DNA from: Mesorhizobium sp.
GTDB lineage: Bacteria > Pseudomonadota > Alphaproteobacteria > Rhizobiales > Rhizobiaceae
Direction: 5' to 3'
Length of the DNA: 64,000 nucleotides
Assembly (NCBI RefSeq): GCF_023954305.1
Contig: NZ_JAMLIG010000001.1
Coordinates: forward strand, 868,001 to 932,000
Shown here: piece after piece, positions 8,387-17,892 of the stretch
Layout of the letters: each line of letters starts with the position of its first letter
Numbering within the stretch: position 1 is the first letter of the stretch
Made by a program: the position numbers and the translations under genes
The notes under the pieces: generated by a model
Databases searched by the model: none
Told to the model about the DNA's origin: nothing
Seen by the model: the letters and a program-made list of their open reading frames with translations, nothing else

Positions 8387-9364
8387 ATGCAGGCAGCCTG
8401 GTACGAAAGGAACGGCGCGGCGGCGCAGGTTCTCAATGTCGGCGACATGGATATGCCGGAGCCCGGACCGAACGAGGTACGGGTAAAAATCCACACGTCC
8501 GGCGTCAATCCGTCCGATGTGAAGAGCCGCCGCGGGCGGCCGCCGATGTTCCCGCGGATCATCCCGCATTCGGACGGGGCCGGCGTCATCGATGCGGTCG
8601 GAAAGGGCATCGACCATAGCCGCATCGGCGAGCGCGTCTGGATCTGGAACGCGCAGTGGAAGCGGGCCTTCGGCACGGCGGCGGAATATTGCGTGCTCCC
8701 CTCCGAGCAGGCCGTGCACCTGCCCAAGCGGGTCGACTTCGCCACGGGCGCATGTCTAGGCATACCCGCGCTCACGGCGCTGCAGGCGGTGCGCCATCTC
8801 GGACAGATCGGCGGCAAGACGATCCTCATCACCGGCGCCGGCTCGTCGGTCGGCCACTATGCGACGCAATTCGCCAAGGCACGCGGCGCCCGCGTCATCG
8901 GCACGGCGTCGGCCGCCAAGGCCGAGCATGCGCGCAATGGCGGGGCGGACTTCGTCGTCGACTACCAGGCCAAGGACGTCGCGAGCGTCGTCAAGCACCT
9001 CACCCAGAACAAGGGTGTGGACGGCATCATCGACATGGACCTGTCGTCGACGGCCAAGCTGATCGCCGAGGCGGTGATGGCGCCGCATGCGACGATGGTC
9101 TGCTACGGCTCGAACCAGGCTAGCGACATCGCGCTCAATTTCCCCGCGCTCCTGTGGAACAGCTACACGTTGAAGTTCTTCCTGGTCTACGACCTGAAGC
9201 CGGAGGAACGGCGGGCAACGACGGCCGAACTGACCAAATTCCTCGAGGATGGCGGTATACGCCACTCGGTCGGCCCGCGTTTCCTGCTGCGCGACATCGC
9301 AAGGGCGCATGAGGAGGTCGAGGAAGGCAAGGCGATCGGCAACGTGGTGCTGGATATCGCGTAG
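8387..9364 (+). CDS. NADPH:quinone reductase-like MDR dehydrogenase
   Basis: This 325-residue medium-chain dehydrogenase has the GroES-like N-terminal half (EVRVKIHTSGVNPSDVKSRR) and a Rossmann half with the nucleotide-binding loop TGAGSSVGHYATQFAK (about residues 147-162). It lacks the cysteine cluster of the structural-zinc lobe, which points to the zinc-free quinone-oxidoreductase branch. It probably reduces quinones or activated alkenes with NADPH in the cytosol. A GGAGGAA ribosome binding site precedes the ATG. It sits between two paralogous toxin-antitoxin modules and appears intact. Confidence 0.87.
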   Translation: MQAAWYERNGAAAQVLNVGDMDMPEPGPNEVRVKIHTSGVNPSDVKSRRGRPPMFPRIIPHSDGAGVIDAVGKGIDHSRIGERVWIWNAQWKRAFGTAAEYCVLPSEQAVHLPKRVDFATGACLGIPALTALQAVRHLGQIGGKTILITGAGSSVGHYATQFAKARGARVIGTASAAKAEHARNGGADFVVDYQAKDVASVVKHLTQNKGVDGIIDMDLSSTAKLIAEAVMAPHATMVCYGSNQASDIALNFPALLWNSYTLKFFLVYDLKPEERRATTAELTKFLEDGGIRHSVGPRFLLRDIARAHEEVEEGKAIGNVVLDIA

Positions 9365-9406
9365 CGTGAAGCTATGATATTCAGATTGAATGTGCCGGAG
9401 AAAGCC

Positions 9407-9604
9407 ATGAACCATTCTCTGCGGAACGGCATCCGAGAAGTCGAAGCGTTGCCGGAAAAGGATCAGGAAGAGATCGCCCTTGCTCTCCATCACATGGCCG
9501 TCCGGAAACGGATAGACGCGCGACTCGACGCCGCCCTTCGGCGCGGAGGGGAGATGCCGGCCGAGGTCTTCTACGCAGAGCTTCAGGAGAAGTATGGCGA
9601 GTGA
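9407..9604 (+). CDS. Antitoxin of ParE-type TA pair (copy 2)
   Basis: This 65-residue protein starts MNHSLRNGIREVEALPEKDQ. It is the same length as the antitoxin at 7863 and clearly related to it, sharing EVE-L-K-QEE-AL-MA-RK at matching positions. I chose the ATG at 9407 because a GGAG site precedes it and it aligns with the other copy. It overlaps the following toxin reading frame by eleven bases. That toxin is broken, so this gene is an orphan antitoxin. It could still neutralise the toxin at 8053 if the two copies have not diverged too far. Confidence 0.7.
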   Translation: MNHSLRNGIREVEALPEKDQEEIALALHHMAVRKRIDARLDAALRRGGEMPAEVFYAELQEKYGE

Positions 9605-9895
9605 GGTCGTCTGGCTCGAGGAAGCGCGGGAGAACCTCGACGAGATCATTGCGCAAATAGCGGAAGCCAGTCCTGCGGCCGCGCGAAAATAGCGAGCAGG
9701 TGTCGTCAATGCTTGCAGAAAGCTCGTTGACTTTCCCCGCTCGAGCCGACGCTATAATGACCTATTCCGAGCGGTGGTCTATCGCAACCACATCGTTTTT
9801 ATCAAGTCATCGGTGGCACCGATCGTGTCCATATCGTGATGGTCGTCGACGCACGACGGGACGTTGACGGCATAGTCCTCGACTTGCTCACCTGA
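9594..9895 (+). pseudogene. Broken ParE/RelE toxin (copy 2)
   Basis: The frame starts at an ATG inside the antitoxin gene (MASEVVWLEEARENLDEIIA) and is stopped by a TAG at 9690-9692 after 32 codons. The same frame continues past the stop with LVDFPRSSRRYNDLFRAVVY, which corresponds to the middle of the intact toxin. A second lesion, an apparent one-base loss near 9806, moves the last part (VHIVMVVDARRDVDGIVLDL) into another frame, ending at TGA 9893-9895. Two independent lesions argue against a sequencing error. The intact paralogue lies at 8053. Confidence 0.82.
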
Positions 9896-10029
9896 ACTCA
9901 AACACGCTCAGCCCCTCGGGGTTAATGGGACGCATGACGAGGTCGAAGCAGGCAGGTCGGCAGCGTGGTGATCGACGTGGCAAGAGCAATGGACGAAACC
10001 GCGCCCGCGCGACTAATGCCGGCCGTAGT

Positions 10030-10592
10030 TCAGGTCGTGTAGGCTTTGATCGCTTTGCGTATGTCCCGATTTGCGCGCTCGACCGTGAAGGCAGACTTCT
10101 TCCAGTCGCCCAGCCACTCCATGATCTCCTGATATTCGGGATCATCCGGATCGGCTGCCACAGCCAACATCGCCTCGAAACCGGGCGGGCCGCCGCTGTC
10201 GTCCGGCGGACATGCGTCTCTCCGCCAAGGCACTTTGGCGGTTTGTCGCCCGGAACGATCGGCCTTTCGGCCACGACTTCGACCTCATGCCACCAATCGT
10301 CGCCGAAATCGTACTGGAAGCCGAACCGGACGCCAGGGGAGAAAACATCGCTCGCGATAACGCCCTCCATATCGAGACTCTGCTGCAAATCCAGTTCGTC
10401 GTCGAACTTGAGGTCGTATCGGGCACCTTCGAATTCGTACGCGAACATGTGGCTCGAATTCCAGCCCATAGCACCGATGATCGCAGCGCCGACCTCGTAG
10501 AGCGGCATGTCGTCGGACACGGTGAGGATGCGCCAGACAGTCGGCTCGATATCCAGCAGCGTTACTTTTAGTTCGAAAAGCCTTCGCGCCAA
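10030..10592 (-). pseudogene. pRiA4b ORF-3-like protein, frameshifted
   Basis: The N-terminal frame (ELKVTLLDIEPTVWRILTVS, then YEFEGARYDL and FQYDFGDDWWHEVEV) is typical of the plasmid pRiA4b ORF-3-like family. That frame loses similarity after KPPKCLGGE near 10215. The family's C-terminal part (ACPPDDSGGPPGFEAMLAVA, then EIMEWLGDW) continues in another frame and ends at 10030. One missing base at about 10213 explains this. The first possible start is a TTG at 10592; a GTG upstream is also possible. The function of the family is not known. The gene is either broken or carries a sequencing error. Confidence 0.75.
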
Positions 10593-10634
10593 TCAGAGTG
10601 CTCTACGAAGTTCCCCACCAGTTTTCGTGCTGAC

Positions 10635-12083
10635 CTAGCGAAAGTCAAACGCGCTGAGCCCCGTCACCATCTCATCCAGCCCGAGCGGGCGCGTCACCGG
10701 CGGTTCGGCCCGCGCCAGGCAGCCGGAACGCTCGCACAGCCGGCAGGCCGGGCCGATCGGGGTGGCCGGCACGTGTCCGGGCTTCGAGACCGTTCCCGGC
10801 GCGGCGCCGGGAAGTGCTGCCGAATAGACGATCTCGTCCTTGAAGCCGATGTCGCAGCCGATGAGCAGCGCCGTGCGGCGCGGCCGCTCGTTGAAGGCGC
10901 CCTGCGGACCTTCCAGCGTGCGGGCGATGGTCAGGAATTCGGCGCCGTCGGGCATCTCGACTGCTTCGACGAGGATCTGGGACGGCTGGGCAAAGGCCGC
11001 ATGCACCGGCAATTTCGGGCACCCGCCGCCGAAGCGGGCGTGCGGAAAACCCTGGCTGCCGGCCTTGCGGAAGCGGTGTCCGGCATTGTCGACCTCGAGC
11101 ATGAAGAAGGGCACGCCCTGCGCGCCGGGTCGCTGCAGCATGGTCAGCCGGTTGGCCGCCTGCTCGAAGGACACGCCGAAGCGCGAGCGCAGCACGTCGA
11201 TGTCGTAGCGCGCGCGCACGGCCGCAGCATGGAATGCACCGTAGGGCATCATCAGCGCATGCGCGGCATAGCGGGCCAGCTCGAATCGGCCGAGCCGTCT
11301 CGCCTCGTCGGTCGAGAGCTTCAGGGCCTGCAGTTCGGCTCCGATGGCGACGCCCATGCGCAGCAGGCAGGCCTCCATCGCAATCTCGCGAAGCTGGTCG
11401 AAAGGCGAGAGGCGCTCGGAGATGAACAGGCGCTGTGAATGGCGGTCGTAGCGGCGGCGCCAGTCGGGCATGGTCGCCACCGGCAGGACGCGGACCACGA
11501 TGCCGGCCTCGCGCTTCAGCCAGGCCTTGAGCGCTCCGAGCAGATCGTCGCCCGGCTGGAGCAGGGCGGTGAAGGCCTCTGCTTCCTCCTCGATCGAGGC
11601 GAAGTGGTTCGCCCGCCGCTCGAACACTTCATGCACCTCGTCGATCGGCAGCCGGGCGGAGGAGAGCGCGGTGGCGCGGCCGTCGCGGGCGAGCATTTCG
11701 GAGAGGTCCGACAGGCGCTCGGCCTGTTCGCGGTAGGCGCGGAAGAGCTTGATCACGCCTGACGAGACGTTGGGCGCGGCCTCGGCGATCTCCAGCAGTT
11801 CCTGGTCGCCCGGCAGTTCGCCCGCCAGCAGCGGATCGGCGAAGACCTCCTTCAATGCGGAGACGGTGCCGCCGGCCTCGGCCTGCAATTCGTCGGGCTC
11901 GACCTTGTAGACCGAGGCGAGCTTGAGGATGAGCTGTACCGTCAGTGGGCGCTGGTTGCGCTCGATCAGGTTGAGGTAGGAAGGCGAAATGCCGAGCCCC
12001 TCGGCCATCGCCGTCTGGGTCAGGCCCTTGGCGTTGCGGATGCGGCGGATGCGCGGGCCGGCGAAGATCTTCTGCTCAGCCAT
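10635..12083 (-). CDS. XRE-family ScfR/RamB-type short-chain fatty acyl regulator
   Basis: This 482-residue regulator has an XRE helix-turn-helix in its first 65 residues (NAKGLTQTAMAEGLGISPSY). A central IrrE/ImmA-like region follows (residues about 170-310), then a C-terminal domain with a cysteine cluster near the end (ACRLCERSGC). This is the layout of RamB, PccR and ScfR regulators, which sense short-chain acyl-CoA and control acetate and propionate use. It diverges from isocitrate lyase, so it most likely controls aceA and itself through the TTTACA sites between them. I chose the ATG at 12083 (MAEQKIFAG), eight codons inside the longest frame. Confidence 0.88.
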   Translation of the reverse strand: MAEQKIFAGPRIRRIRNAKGLTQTAMAEGLGISPSYLNLIERNQRPLTVQLILKLASVYKVEPDELQAEAGGTVSALKEVFADPLLAGELPGDQELLEIAEAAPNVSSGVIKLFRAYREQAERLSDLSEMLARDGRATALSSARLPIDEVHEVFERRANHFASIEEEAEAFTALLQPGDDLLGALKAWLKREAGIVVRVLPVATMPDWRRRYDRHSQRLFISERLSPFDQLREIAMEACLLRMGVAIGAELQALKLSTDEARRLGRFELARYAAHALMMPYGAFHAAAVRARYDIDVLRSRFGVSFEQAANRLTMLQRPGAQGVPFFMLEVDNAGHRFRKAGSQGFPHARFGGGCPKLPVHAAFAQPSQILVEAVEMPDGAEFLTIARTLEGPQGAFNERPRRTALLIGCDIGFKDEIVYSAALPGAAPGTVSKPGHVPATPIGPACRLCERSGCLARAEPPVTRPLGLDEMVTGLSAFDFR

Positions 12084-12121
12084 GGCTGCGCGACACCTGC
12101 GGGGCACTGCCGCGGTTATGT

Positions 12122-12270
12122 TTTACAGACATTTACAGCTTCCCGACAGATGCCGACCTTTACACGATTTACATCTTAACAGCGTGATCGTGTAAATCGC
12201 AACACAGGATAACCTCATTCCTGCGCGGGTTCTGCGATCTTTTCTGGCGGATTGTGCGTTGCGGTGTAAA
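12122..12270. promoter_or_regulatory. TTTACA-repeat operator region between regulator and aceA
   Basis: The divergent intergenic region holds four TTTACA boxes (12122, 12132, 12159, 12168) and two reverse-complement TGTAAA boxes (12191, 12265). TTTACACGAT at 12159-12168 is the exact inverted repeat of ATCGTGTAAA at 12187-12196, with 18 bases between. Such density is far above chance in this GC-rich DNA. The obvious ligand is the adjacent XRE regulator; binding is inferred. Confidence 0.7.
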
Positions 12271-12329
12271 TGCCGATACATCGACAACGACGGGAGCGAG
12301 ACAGCCCGTCCTGCCACGGAGAGTTCGCA

Positions 12330-13619
<1,290 letters not shown>

Positions 13620-13720
13620 TCGGAAAGCACGAACGAAGATTCTCCGGGACACCTGCCCCGGAGAGATGTAACAGAGGAAACGCCCAGGAGCGGCCACGAC
13701 AAGCCTAAGGAACGACTGCC

Positions 13721-13963
13721 ATGACCCCGAAGACCCGTGTCAAGGAACGCGCCGAGGAACAATCCTCGTCGATGAGCGACGACCAGCAGGCGGTGATCCG
13801 CATGGTCGCCAACGATCTGCACCGCCTGAACCAGTCGGTGATGAAGGCGGTCGAGGCAGGAGTATCGGTGGAACTGGTGCGCTCGGCCCGCCATCATGGC
13901 GGAGAAGGCAACTGGGGCGACCTGCTGATTCCGGTGATCGTGACGCAGTCGAACAAGGCCTGA
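13721..13963 (+). CDS. Small conserved-looking protein downstream of aceA
   Basis: This 80-residue soluble protein is charged and helical (RMVANDLHRLNQSVMKAVEA, then GVSVELVRSARHHGGEGNWG), with no signal peptide or membrane segment. It lies 101 bases after aceA on the same strand and is followed at once by a strong hairpin terminator, so it may be the last gene of the aceA transcript. A purine-rich stretch (AAGGAACG) precedes the ATG. I do not recognise the family. Codon use is like that of its neighbours. Confidence 0.6.
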   Translation: MTPKTRVKERAEEQSSSMSDDQQAVIRMVANDLHRLNQSVMKAVEAGVSVELVRSARHHGGEGNWGDLLIPVIVTQSNKA

Positions 13964-13986
13964 GCGGGATCGCTTTGAAGTTTTCG

Positions 13987-14016
13987 AAAGGCCGGCGGAG
14001 CAATCCGCCGGCCTTT
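13987..14016 (+). terminator. Hairpin terminator after aceA and small ORF
   Basis: Bases 13987-13999 (AAAGGCCGGCGGA) pair perfectly with 14004-14016 (TCCGCCGGCCTTT) around a GCAA tetraloop. The stem ends in a T run on the plus strand and lies 24 bases past the stop codon at 13963. It should end the aceA transcript. Confidence 0.85.
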
Positions 14017-14144
14017 GCGCTTTGCTGGACAGCGAATCCGGCATTCGCTGATATCGACTGTGCCAGCTTAAGCTGGTCGACGCGGGCCGATCTCCTGATA
14101 TGTTTAGCTGAACAGCTCGACCAACAGCCGGCGGGTGGCGTCCG

Positions 14145-14432
14145 ATGCCCGACAAGAAGATCGATCCGATTGCCGCGCGGGACCATGGGCTGCGTGAAGC
14201 GACGGCGGCATATGCCCAGACGGAGAAGGTGATCGTCGGCGGCGAGTCGCCGGTTAGCCTGATCGTGCTGTCGCGGGAGCGGGCACGCCGCAAAGCCATC
14301 ACCTGCAAGCCCGCCAAGGCCCGCGACCTCGTCGGACGGATCGATCCGCTGATCGAAACCGTCCGCGACCGCCGGGCCTGCTCCGATCCTCGGGGTCAGT
14401 CGCTCAAGGCTTCAACGGCGGAACCTGCATAG
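14145..14432 (+). CDS. Hypothetical protein, 95 residues
   Basis: This reading frame (MPDKKIDPIAARDHGLREAT) has a positively charged composition and normal codon use, but only a weak ribosome binding site. No domain is recognisable. It ends 20 bases before the WD40 gene, which has a much better site (GGGAGGGAGG), so it might be the first gene of that unit. It may equally be a chance open frame in GC-rich DNA. I keep it at low confidence. Confidence 0.35.
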   Translation: MPDKKIDPIAARDHGLREATAAYAQTEKVIVGGESPVSLIVLSRERARRKAITCKPAKARDLVGRIDPLIETVRDRRACSDPRGQSLKASTAEPA

Positions 14433-14452
14433 ACGGGAGGGAGGGCGAGCCG

Positions 14453-15967
14453 ATGCGGACCGGACGGTTCTTGCGGAGCCTCCTTGCCATCCTTGCGTCG
14501 GCAATCGGCATCTTGTGCCTTAGCGCCGCCTATCAGGGACTGGGTGCCGCACCGGTGCCGGCCGCGACCGGCAGCGCGGTGCTCACCTGGGTTCTGGCGA
14601 TCTGCGGCTCGGCCTGTCTCCTCGGGTCTCTGCTGGTCTGGATGCGGCTGTTCGATCGGCCGCGGGTCGGGACGCAGGAAGCGCTCAGGTTCGGTCGACA
14701 CGCCGTCGGCAGCGCGGCAAACCGCTCGCGGCTGGTTCCCGTTCTTGCGGTCGTGACGATCGCCGGCATCGCGGCGCTCGCCGCGGAACTGTCAGGCCTC
14801 CTTCGTTCCGTCGACGATCCGTCGAGGGGACCAGCAACGGGCGAGCCGGCGGTCGTGCAGATGCCCTCACCCGAGGCGGCGCCGCCCGAGCCTGCGGGAC
14901 CGGAAGAGGTCGAGCCCGAGCCTCACTCCCAGCCGACGGGGGAGCAGGAAACCGCGGCTGCCCGGCCGGCGGCGTCTGAGCGGGCGCCCGAAGCCGTGCC
15001 GCCGCAAACGCCTCCCGCCGTCACCTCGGTGCCGATGCCGACGCCCGATGTCCTGCCGACGCAAGCAGAAGGCCACCACGACGCGGTCGTGTGGCTGTCG
15101 CTGGCACCGGACGGCAGATCTTTCCTCAGCACCAGCACGGACAGGACGATCAAGCTGTGGGACCTTGCGGCCAGGACGCTGACGAAGACAGTCGCCAGCC
15201 ATTCCGACATGGCGCGCGTCGCGGTGTTCCTTCCCGACGGCGAGCGGATCGTCACCGCCGGGGACGACGGCGAGATCGTGATGAGAAACCTGTCCGACGG
15301 CGCGCCGCTGCACGTTTTCTCGACGAAAGACCATGGCGGAGTGAACAAGATCGCGATCTCCGCCGACGGAAGGCGGATGGTGAGCGGCCACGAAGCCGGC
15401 ACGGTCCTCTTCTGGGATCTGGAGAAACGCGCGGCCTTGCATGTCGAACGCGCTCACGGCTGGCCGGTCGCCGGTGTCGCGATCTCGGCGGACGGAAGGC
15501 GCGCGCTCAGCGGCAGCATCGACGGCGACCTGAAACTGTGGGACGTCGAGAGCGGCGACCTCATCCGTTACTGGGGCGGCCACGAGCGCGGCGCCTATGG
15601 GATGGCGTTCACGCGCGACGGCAGGCAGGCGGTGACCGGCAGCGGCGACCGCACGATCAAGCTGTGGGATCTGGAGAGCGGGCGCCTTCTGCGCCAGTTC
15701 GACGGGCATTCGCAGACGGTCTACGCAATCGCCTTGTCGAACGACGATACGCGCATCCTCAGCGGTTCGCTCGACGGCACGGCGCGCCTCTGGGACCTCG
15801 AGAACGGCACCGAGATCGCCCAGTATGTCGGACACCGCGGACCGGTCTATTCGGTTGCCTTCGGACCGGAGGGGACCGTGCTGACCGGCGGCTACGACCG
15901 GGCCATCCGGATCTGGCGCGAGGCAGGACCGCCCGCCGTCGCCGTGCTTGCAGGCGCCCCGCAATAG
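14453..15967 (+). CDS. Membrane-anchored WD40-repeat protein
   Basis: This 504-residue protein has three hydrophobic segments in its first 120 residues (LLAILASAIGILCLSAAYQG; TWVLAICGSACLLGSLLVWM; VLAVVTIAGIAALAAELSGL). A Pro/Glu-rich linker follows (about 125-205), then seven WD40 repeats to the end. The repeats carry the typical DGRR-SGS-D-TIKLWD pattern (for example TSTDRTIKLWD and TGSGDRTIKLWD). Seven repeats make one complete beta-propeller, most likely on the periplasmic side. WD40 propellers act as scaffolds for partners; none is visible nearby. The gene stands alone with a strong ribosome binding site. Confidence 0.85.
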   Translation: MRTGRFLRSLLAILASAIGILCLSAAYQGLGAAPVPAATGSAVLTWVLAICGSACLLGSLLVWMRLFDRPRVGTQEALRFGRHAVGSAANRSRLVPVLAVVTIAGIAALAAELSGLLRSVDDPSRGPATGEPAVVQMPSPEAAPPEPAGPEEVEPEPHSQPTGEQETAAARPAASERAPEAVPPQTPPAVTSVPMPTPDVLPTQAEGHHDAVVWLSLAPDGRSFLSTSTDRTIKLWDLAARTLTKTVASHSDMARVAVFLPDGERIVTAGDDGEIVMRNLSDGAPLHVFSTKDHGGVNKIAISADGRRMVSGHEAGTVLFWDLEKRAALHVERAHGWPVAGVAISADGRRALSGSIDGDLKLWDVESGDLIRYWGGHERGAYGMAFTRDGRQAVTGSGDRTIKLWDLESGRLLRQFDGHSQTVYAIALSNDDTRILSGSLDGTARLWDLENGTEIAQYVGHRGPVYSVAFGPEGTVLTGGYDRAIRIWREAGPPAVAVLAGAPQ

Positions 15968-16059
15968 GTGGAATCGGCGGGATTCCGGCCTTGGGGGCCT
16001 TCCCAAGCCACCGAGCGCACGGCTATAGTCGCTCCACCAGCAACATCTCTTGGTGATTG

Positions 16060-17493
16060 ATGCCTCCTGCGAAGAAGGAAGTCCGACCGTCCGGCCGCGG
16101 CGGCGGCAGGCGCACGCCTGCGTTCCTGAAGAACTACCGCGGAGTGAGGAACTGGAAGGAAGCCAGCCAGTGGCTTGAATGGCGCAGCATCGAGGACATC
16201 GAGTGCATCACGCCGGACCAGGCCGGCGTCGCGCGCGGCAAGATGATGCCGTCGACCAAGTTCACCTCCAACACGTCGCTCGCCCTGCCGTCCGCCCCGT
16301 TCATGATGACCATCTCCGGCGACTATCCCGAAGACGGCAACGGCTTCGCCTATCCGGAGGACGACGGCGACCTGAAGCTGATGCCCGATCTGTCGACGCT
16401 GTCGCTGGTGCCGTGGGAGACGGACCCGACCGCGCAGGTCATCTGCGACCTCGTCCACCAGGACGGCCGGCTGGTCGAGTTCACGCCGCGCAACGTCCTT
16501 CGCCGCGTGCTCGGCGAATACACGAGGATGGGACTGAAGCCCGTCGTCGCGCCCGAGATCGAGTTCTATCTGGTGCGCAAGAACCCCGACCCGGACTATC
16601 CGCTGGCGCCACCAGTCGGGCGTTCGGGACGGCCGATCGCCGGCGGATCCGGCTACTCGATCGCCGGCGTCAACGAGTTCGACGAGCTGATCGACGACAT
16701 CTACCACTTCTCGGCGAGCCAGGGACTCGAGATCGACACGCTGATCCACGAGGAAGGTGCCGGGCAGCTCGAGATCAACCTGCGCCACGGCGACCCGGTC
16801 GAACTCGCCGATCAGGTGTTCATGTTCAAGCGCACGATCCGCGAGGCGGCGCTCAAGCACGACATGTATGCGACTTTCATGGCCAAGCCGATCCAGGGCC
16901 AGCCCGGCTCGGCGATGCATATCCACCAGTCGATCGTCGACAAGAAGACCGGCAAGAACGTCTTCACCGCCGAGGACGGCTCGGAAACGGAGGCGTTCGG
17001 CCATTTCATCGGCGGCATGCAGAAGCACGTGCCGGCCGCTCTGGTAATGTTCGCCCCCTATGTGAACTCCTACCGGCGGCTCACCCAGGCGGCGTCCGCC
17101 CCGGTCAATACCAAGTGGGGCTACGACAACCGCACGACCGCCTTCCGCGTGCCGCGCTCGGATCCGGGCGCGCGCCGCGTCGAGAACCGCATCCCCTCGT
17201 CCGACGCCAACCCGTATCTGGCGCTGGCCGCCTCGCTCGCCTGCGGCCTGATCGGCATCCAGCAGAAGATCCGGCCGGACGCGCCGGTCGGCACGACGGC
17301 GAACGAGGACGAGATCGACCTGCCCCGCGGCCTGCTCGAAGCCGTGGAATTGTTCGAGAACGACCAGCCATTGCGGGACATGCTGGGCGATGTGTTCGTG
17401 TCGACCTATGCGGCGATCAAGAAGGCCGAGTTCGAGACCTTCATGGAAGTGATCAGTCCGTGGGAGCGGGAGTTTTTGCTGCTGAATGTTTAG
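16060..17493 (+). CDS. Glutamine-synthetase-family ligase, gamma-glutamylputrescine synthetase type
   Basis: This 477-residue enzyme has the glutamine synthetase catalytic domain: EIEFYLVRKN with the first metal-binding glutamates, EGAGQLEINL, and the histidine stretch GSAMHIHQS near residue 285. The NRTTAFRVPR and RVENRIPSSDANPYL motifs complete the ATP and glutamate site. The 50-residue N-terminal extension (RRTPAFLKNYRGVRNWKEAS) and the FAD oxidase downstream point to the PuuA class, which joins glutamate to putrescine. The ATG at 16060 has little ribosome binding site. Its TAG stop is the first three bases of the TAGGGGAG array. Other amine substrates are possible. Confidence 0.85.
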   Translation: MPPAKKEVRPSGRGGGRRTPAFLKNYRGVRNWKEASQWLEWRSIEDIECITPDQAGVARGKMMPSTKFTSNTSLALPSAPFMMTISGDYPEDGNGFAYPEDDGDLKLMPDLSTLSLVPWETDPTAQVICDLVHQDGRLVEFTPRNVLRRVLGEYTRMGLKPVVAPEIEFYLVRKNPDPDYPLAPPVGRSGRPIAGGSGYSIAGVNEFDELIDDIYHFSASQGLEIDTLIHEEGAGQLEINLRHGDPVELADQVFMFKRTIREAALKHDMYATFMAKPIQGQPGSAMHIHQSIVDKKTGKNVFTAEDGSETEAFGHFIGGMQKHVPAALVMFAPYVNSYRRLTQAASAPVNTKWGYDNRTTAFRVPRSDPGARRVENRIPSSDANPYLALAASLACGLIGIQQKIRPDAPVGTTANEDEIDLPRGLLEAVELFENDQPLRDMLGDVFVSTYAAIKKAEFETFMEVISPWEREFLLLNV

Positions 17494-17514
17494 GGGAGTA
17501 GGGGAGTAGGGGAG
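17491..17514 (+). repeat. Left array: three TAGGGGAG units
   Basis: Three perfect 8-bp units TAGGGGAG run from 17491 to 17514 and abut the ATG of the four-helix-bundle gene at 17515. The first TAG is the stop codon of the glutamine synthetase-like gene, and the GGGGAG of the last unit sits where a Shine-Dalgarno sequence belongs. The array is complementary to the right array at 17893-17924. Confidence 0.95.
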
Positions 17515-17883
17515 ATGTCTGATCGAGGCGGCTCGTATCAAGAGCTCGTCGTCTGGCAACAGGCTATGGACTTGGCAGTCGCCGTGTATGAAACAACGAA
17601 GACCTGGCCAAAGGAAGAGATGTACGGACTGACAAGCCAAGCTCGGCGCGCGGCCACCTCAGTGCCAGCAAACATCGCGGAAGGCTACGGGCGCGAACAT
17701 CGCGGGTCATATCTCCAATTCCTTCGAATTGCGCAGGGCTCACTCAAGGAGTTGGAAACGCACATATTCATTGCCGACCGCGTCGGTGTTGCCGGCAATC
17801 GGTCGCTGGCGCCAATCCTGCAAATGATCGAAAGTGTCGGGAAGCTTCTGAGATTGCTGATCAGAAAGCTAGCAGCGACGTAG
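17515..17883 (+). CDS. Four-helix-bundle protein (23S-IVP/S23 family)
   Basis: This 122-residue protein matches the family first found in intervening sequences of 23S rRNA genes (TIGR02436-like). The diagnostic stretch (LTSQARRAATSVPANIAEGY) is followed by the Gly-rich turn GREHRGSYLQFLRIAQGSLK. The N-terminal YQELVVWQQAMDLAVAVYE is the usual first helix. Relatives form pentameric four-helix bundles and often lie within rRNA or mobile DNA; their molecular role is uncertain. It is inserted between two genes that elsewhere form one operon. It uses GGGGAG from the repeat as its ribosome binding site and is enclosed by complementary repeat arrays. Codon use (more A and T) is unlike its neighbours, which suggests transfer. 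Confidence 0.92.
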   Translation: MSDRGGSYQELVVWQQAMDLAVAVYETTKTWPKEEMYGLTSQARRAATSVPANIAEGYGREHRGSYLQFLRIAQGSLKELETHIFIADRVGVAGNRSLAPILQMIESVGKLLRLLIRKLAAT

Positions 17884-17892
17884 CACACCCTA

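Noticed and set aside
9896..9920. Sequence encoding LSVFEFR on the minus strand, similar to the end of the ScfR-type gene (LSAFDFR)
   Set aside because: Sixteen of 18 bases match between 9898 and 10644, but the similarity does not extend further and may be chance. Too short to call a remnant.
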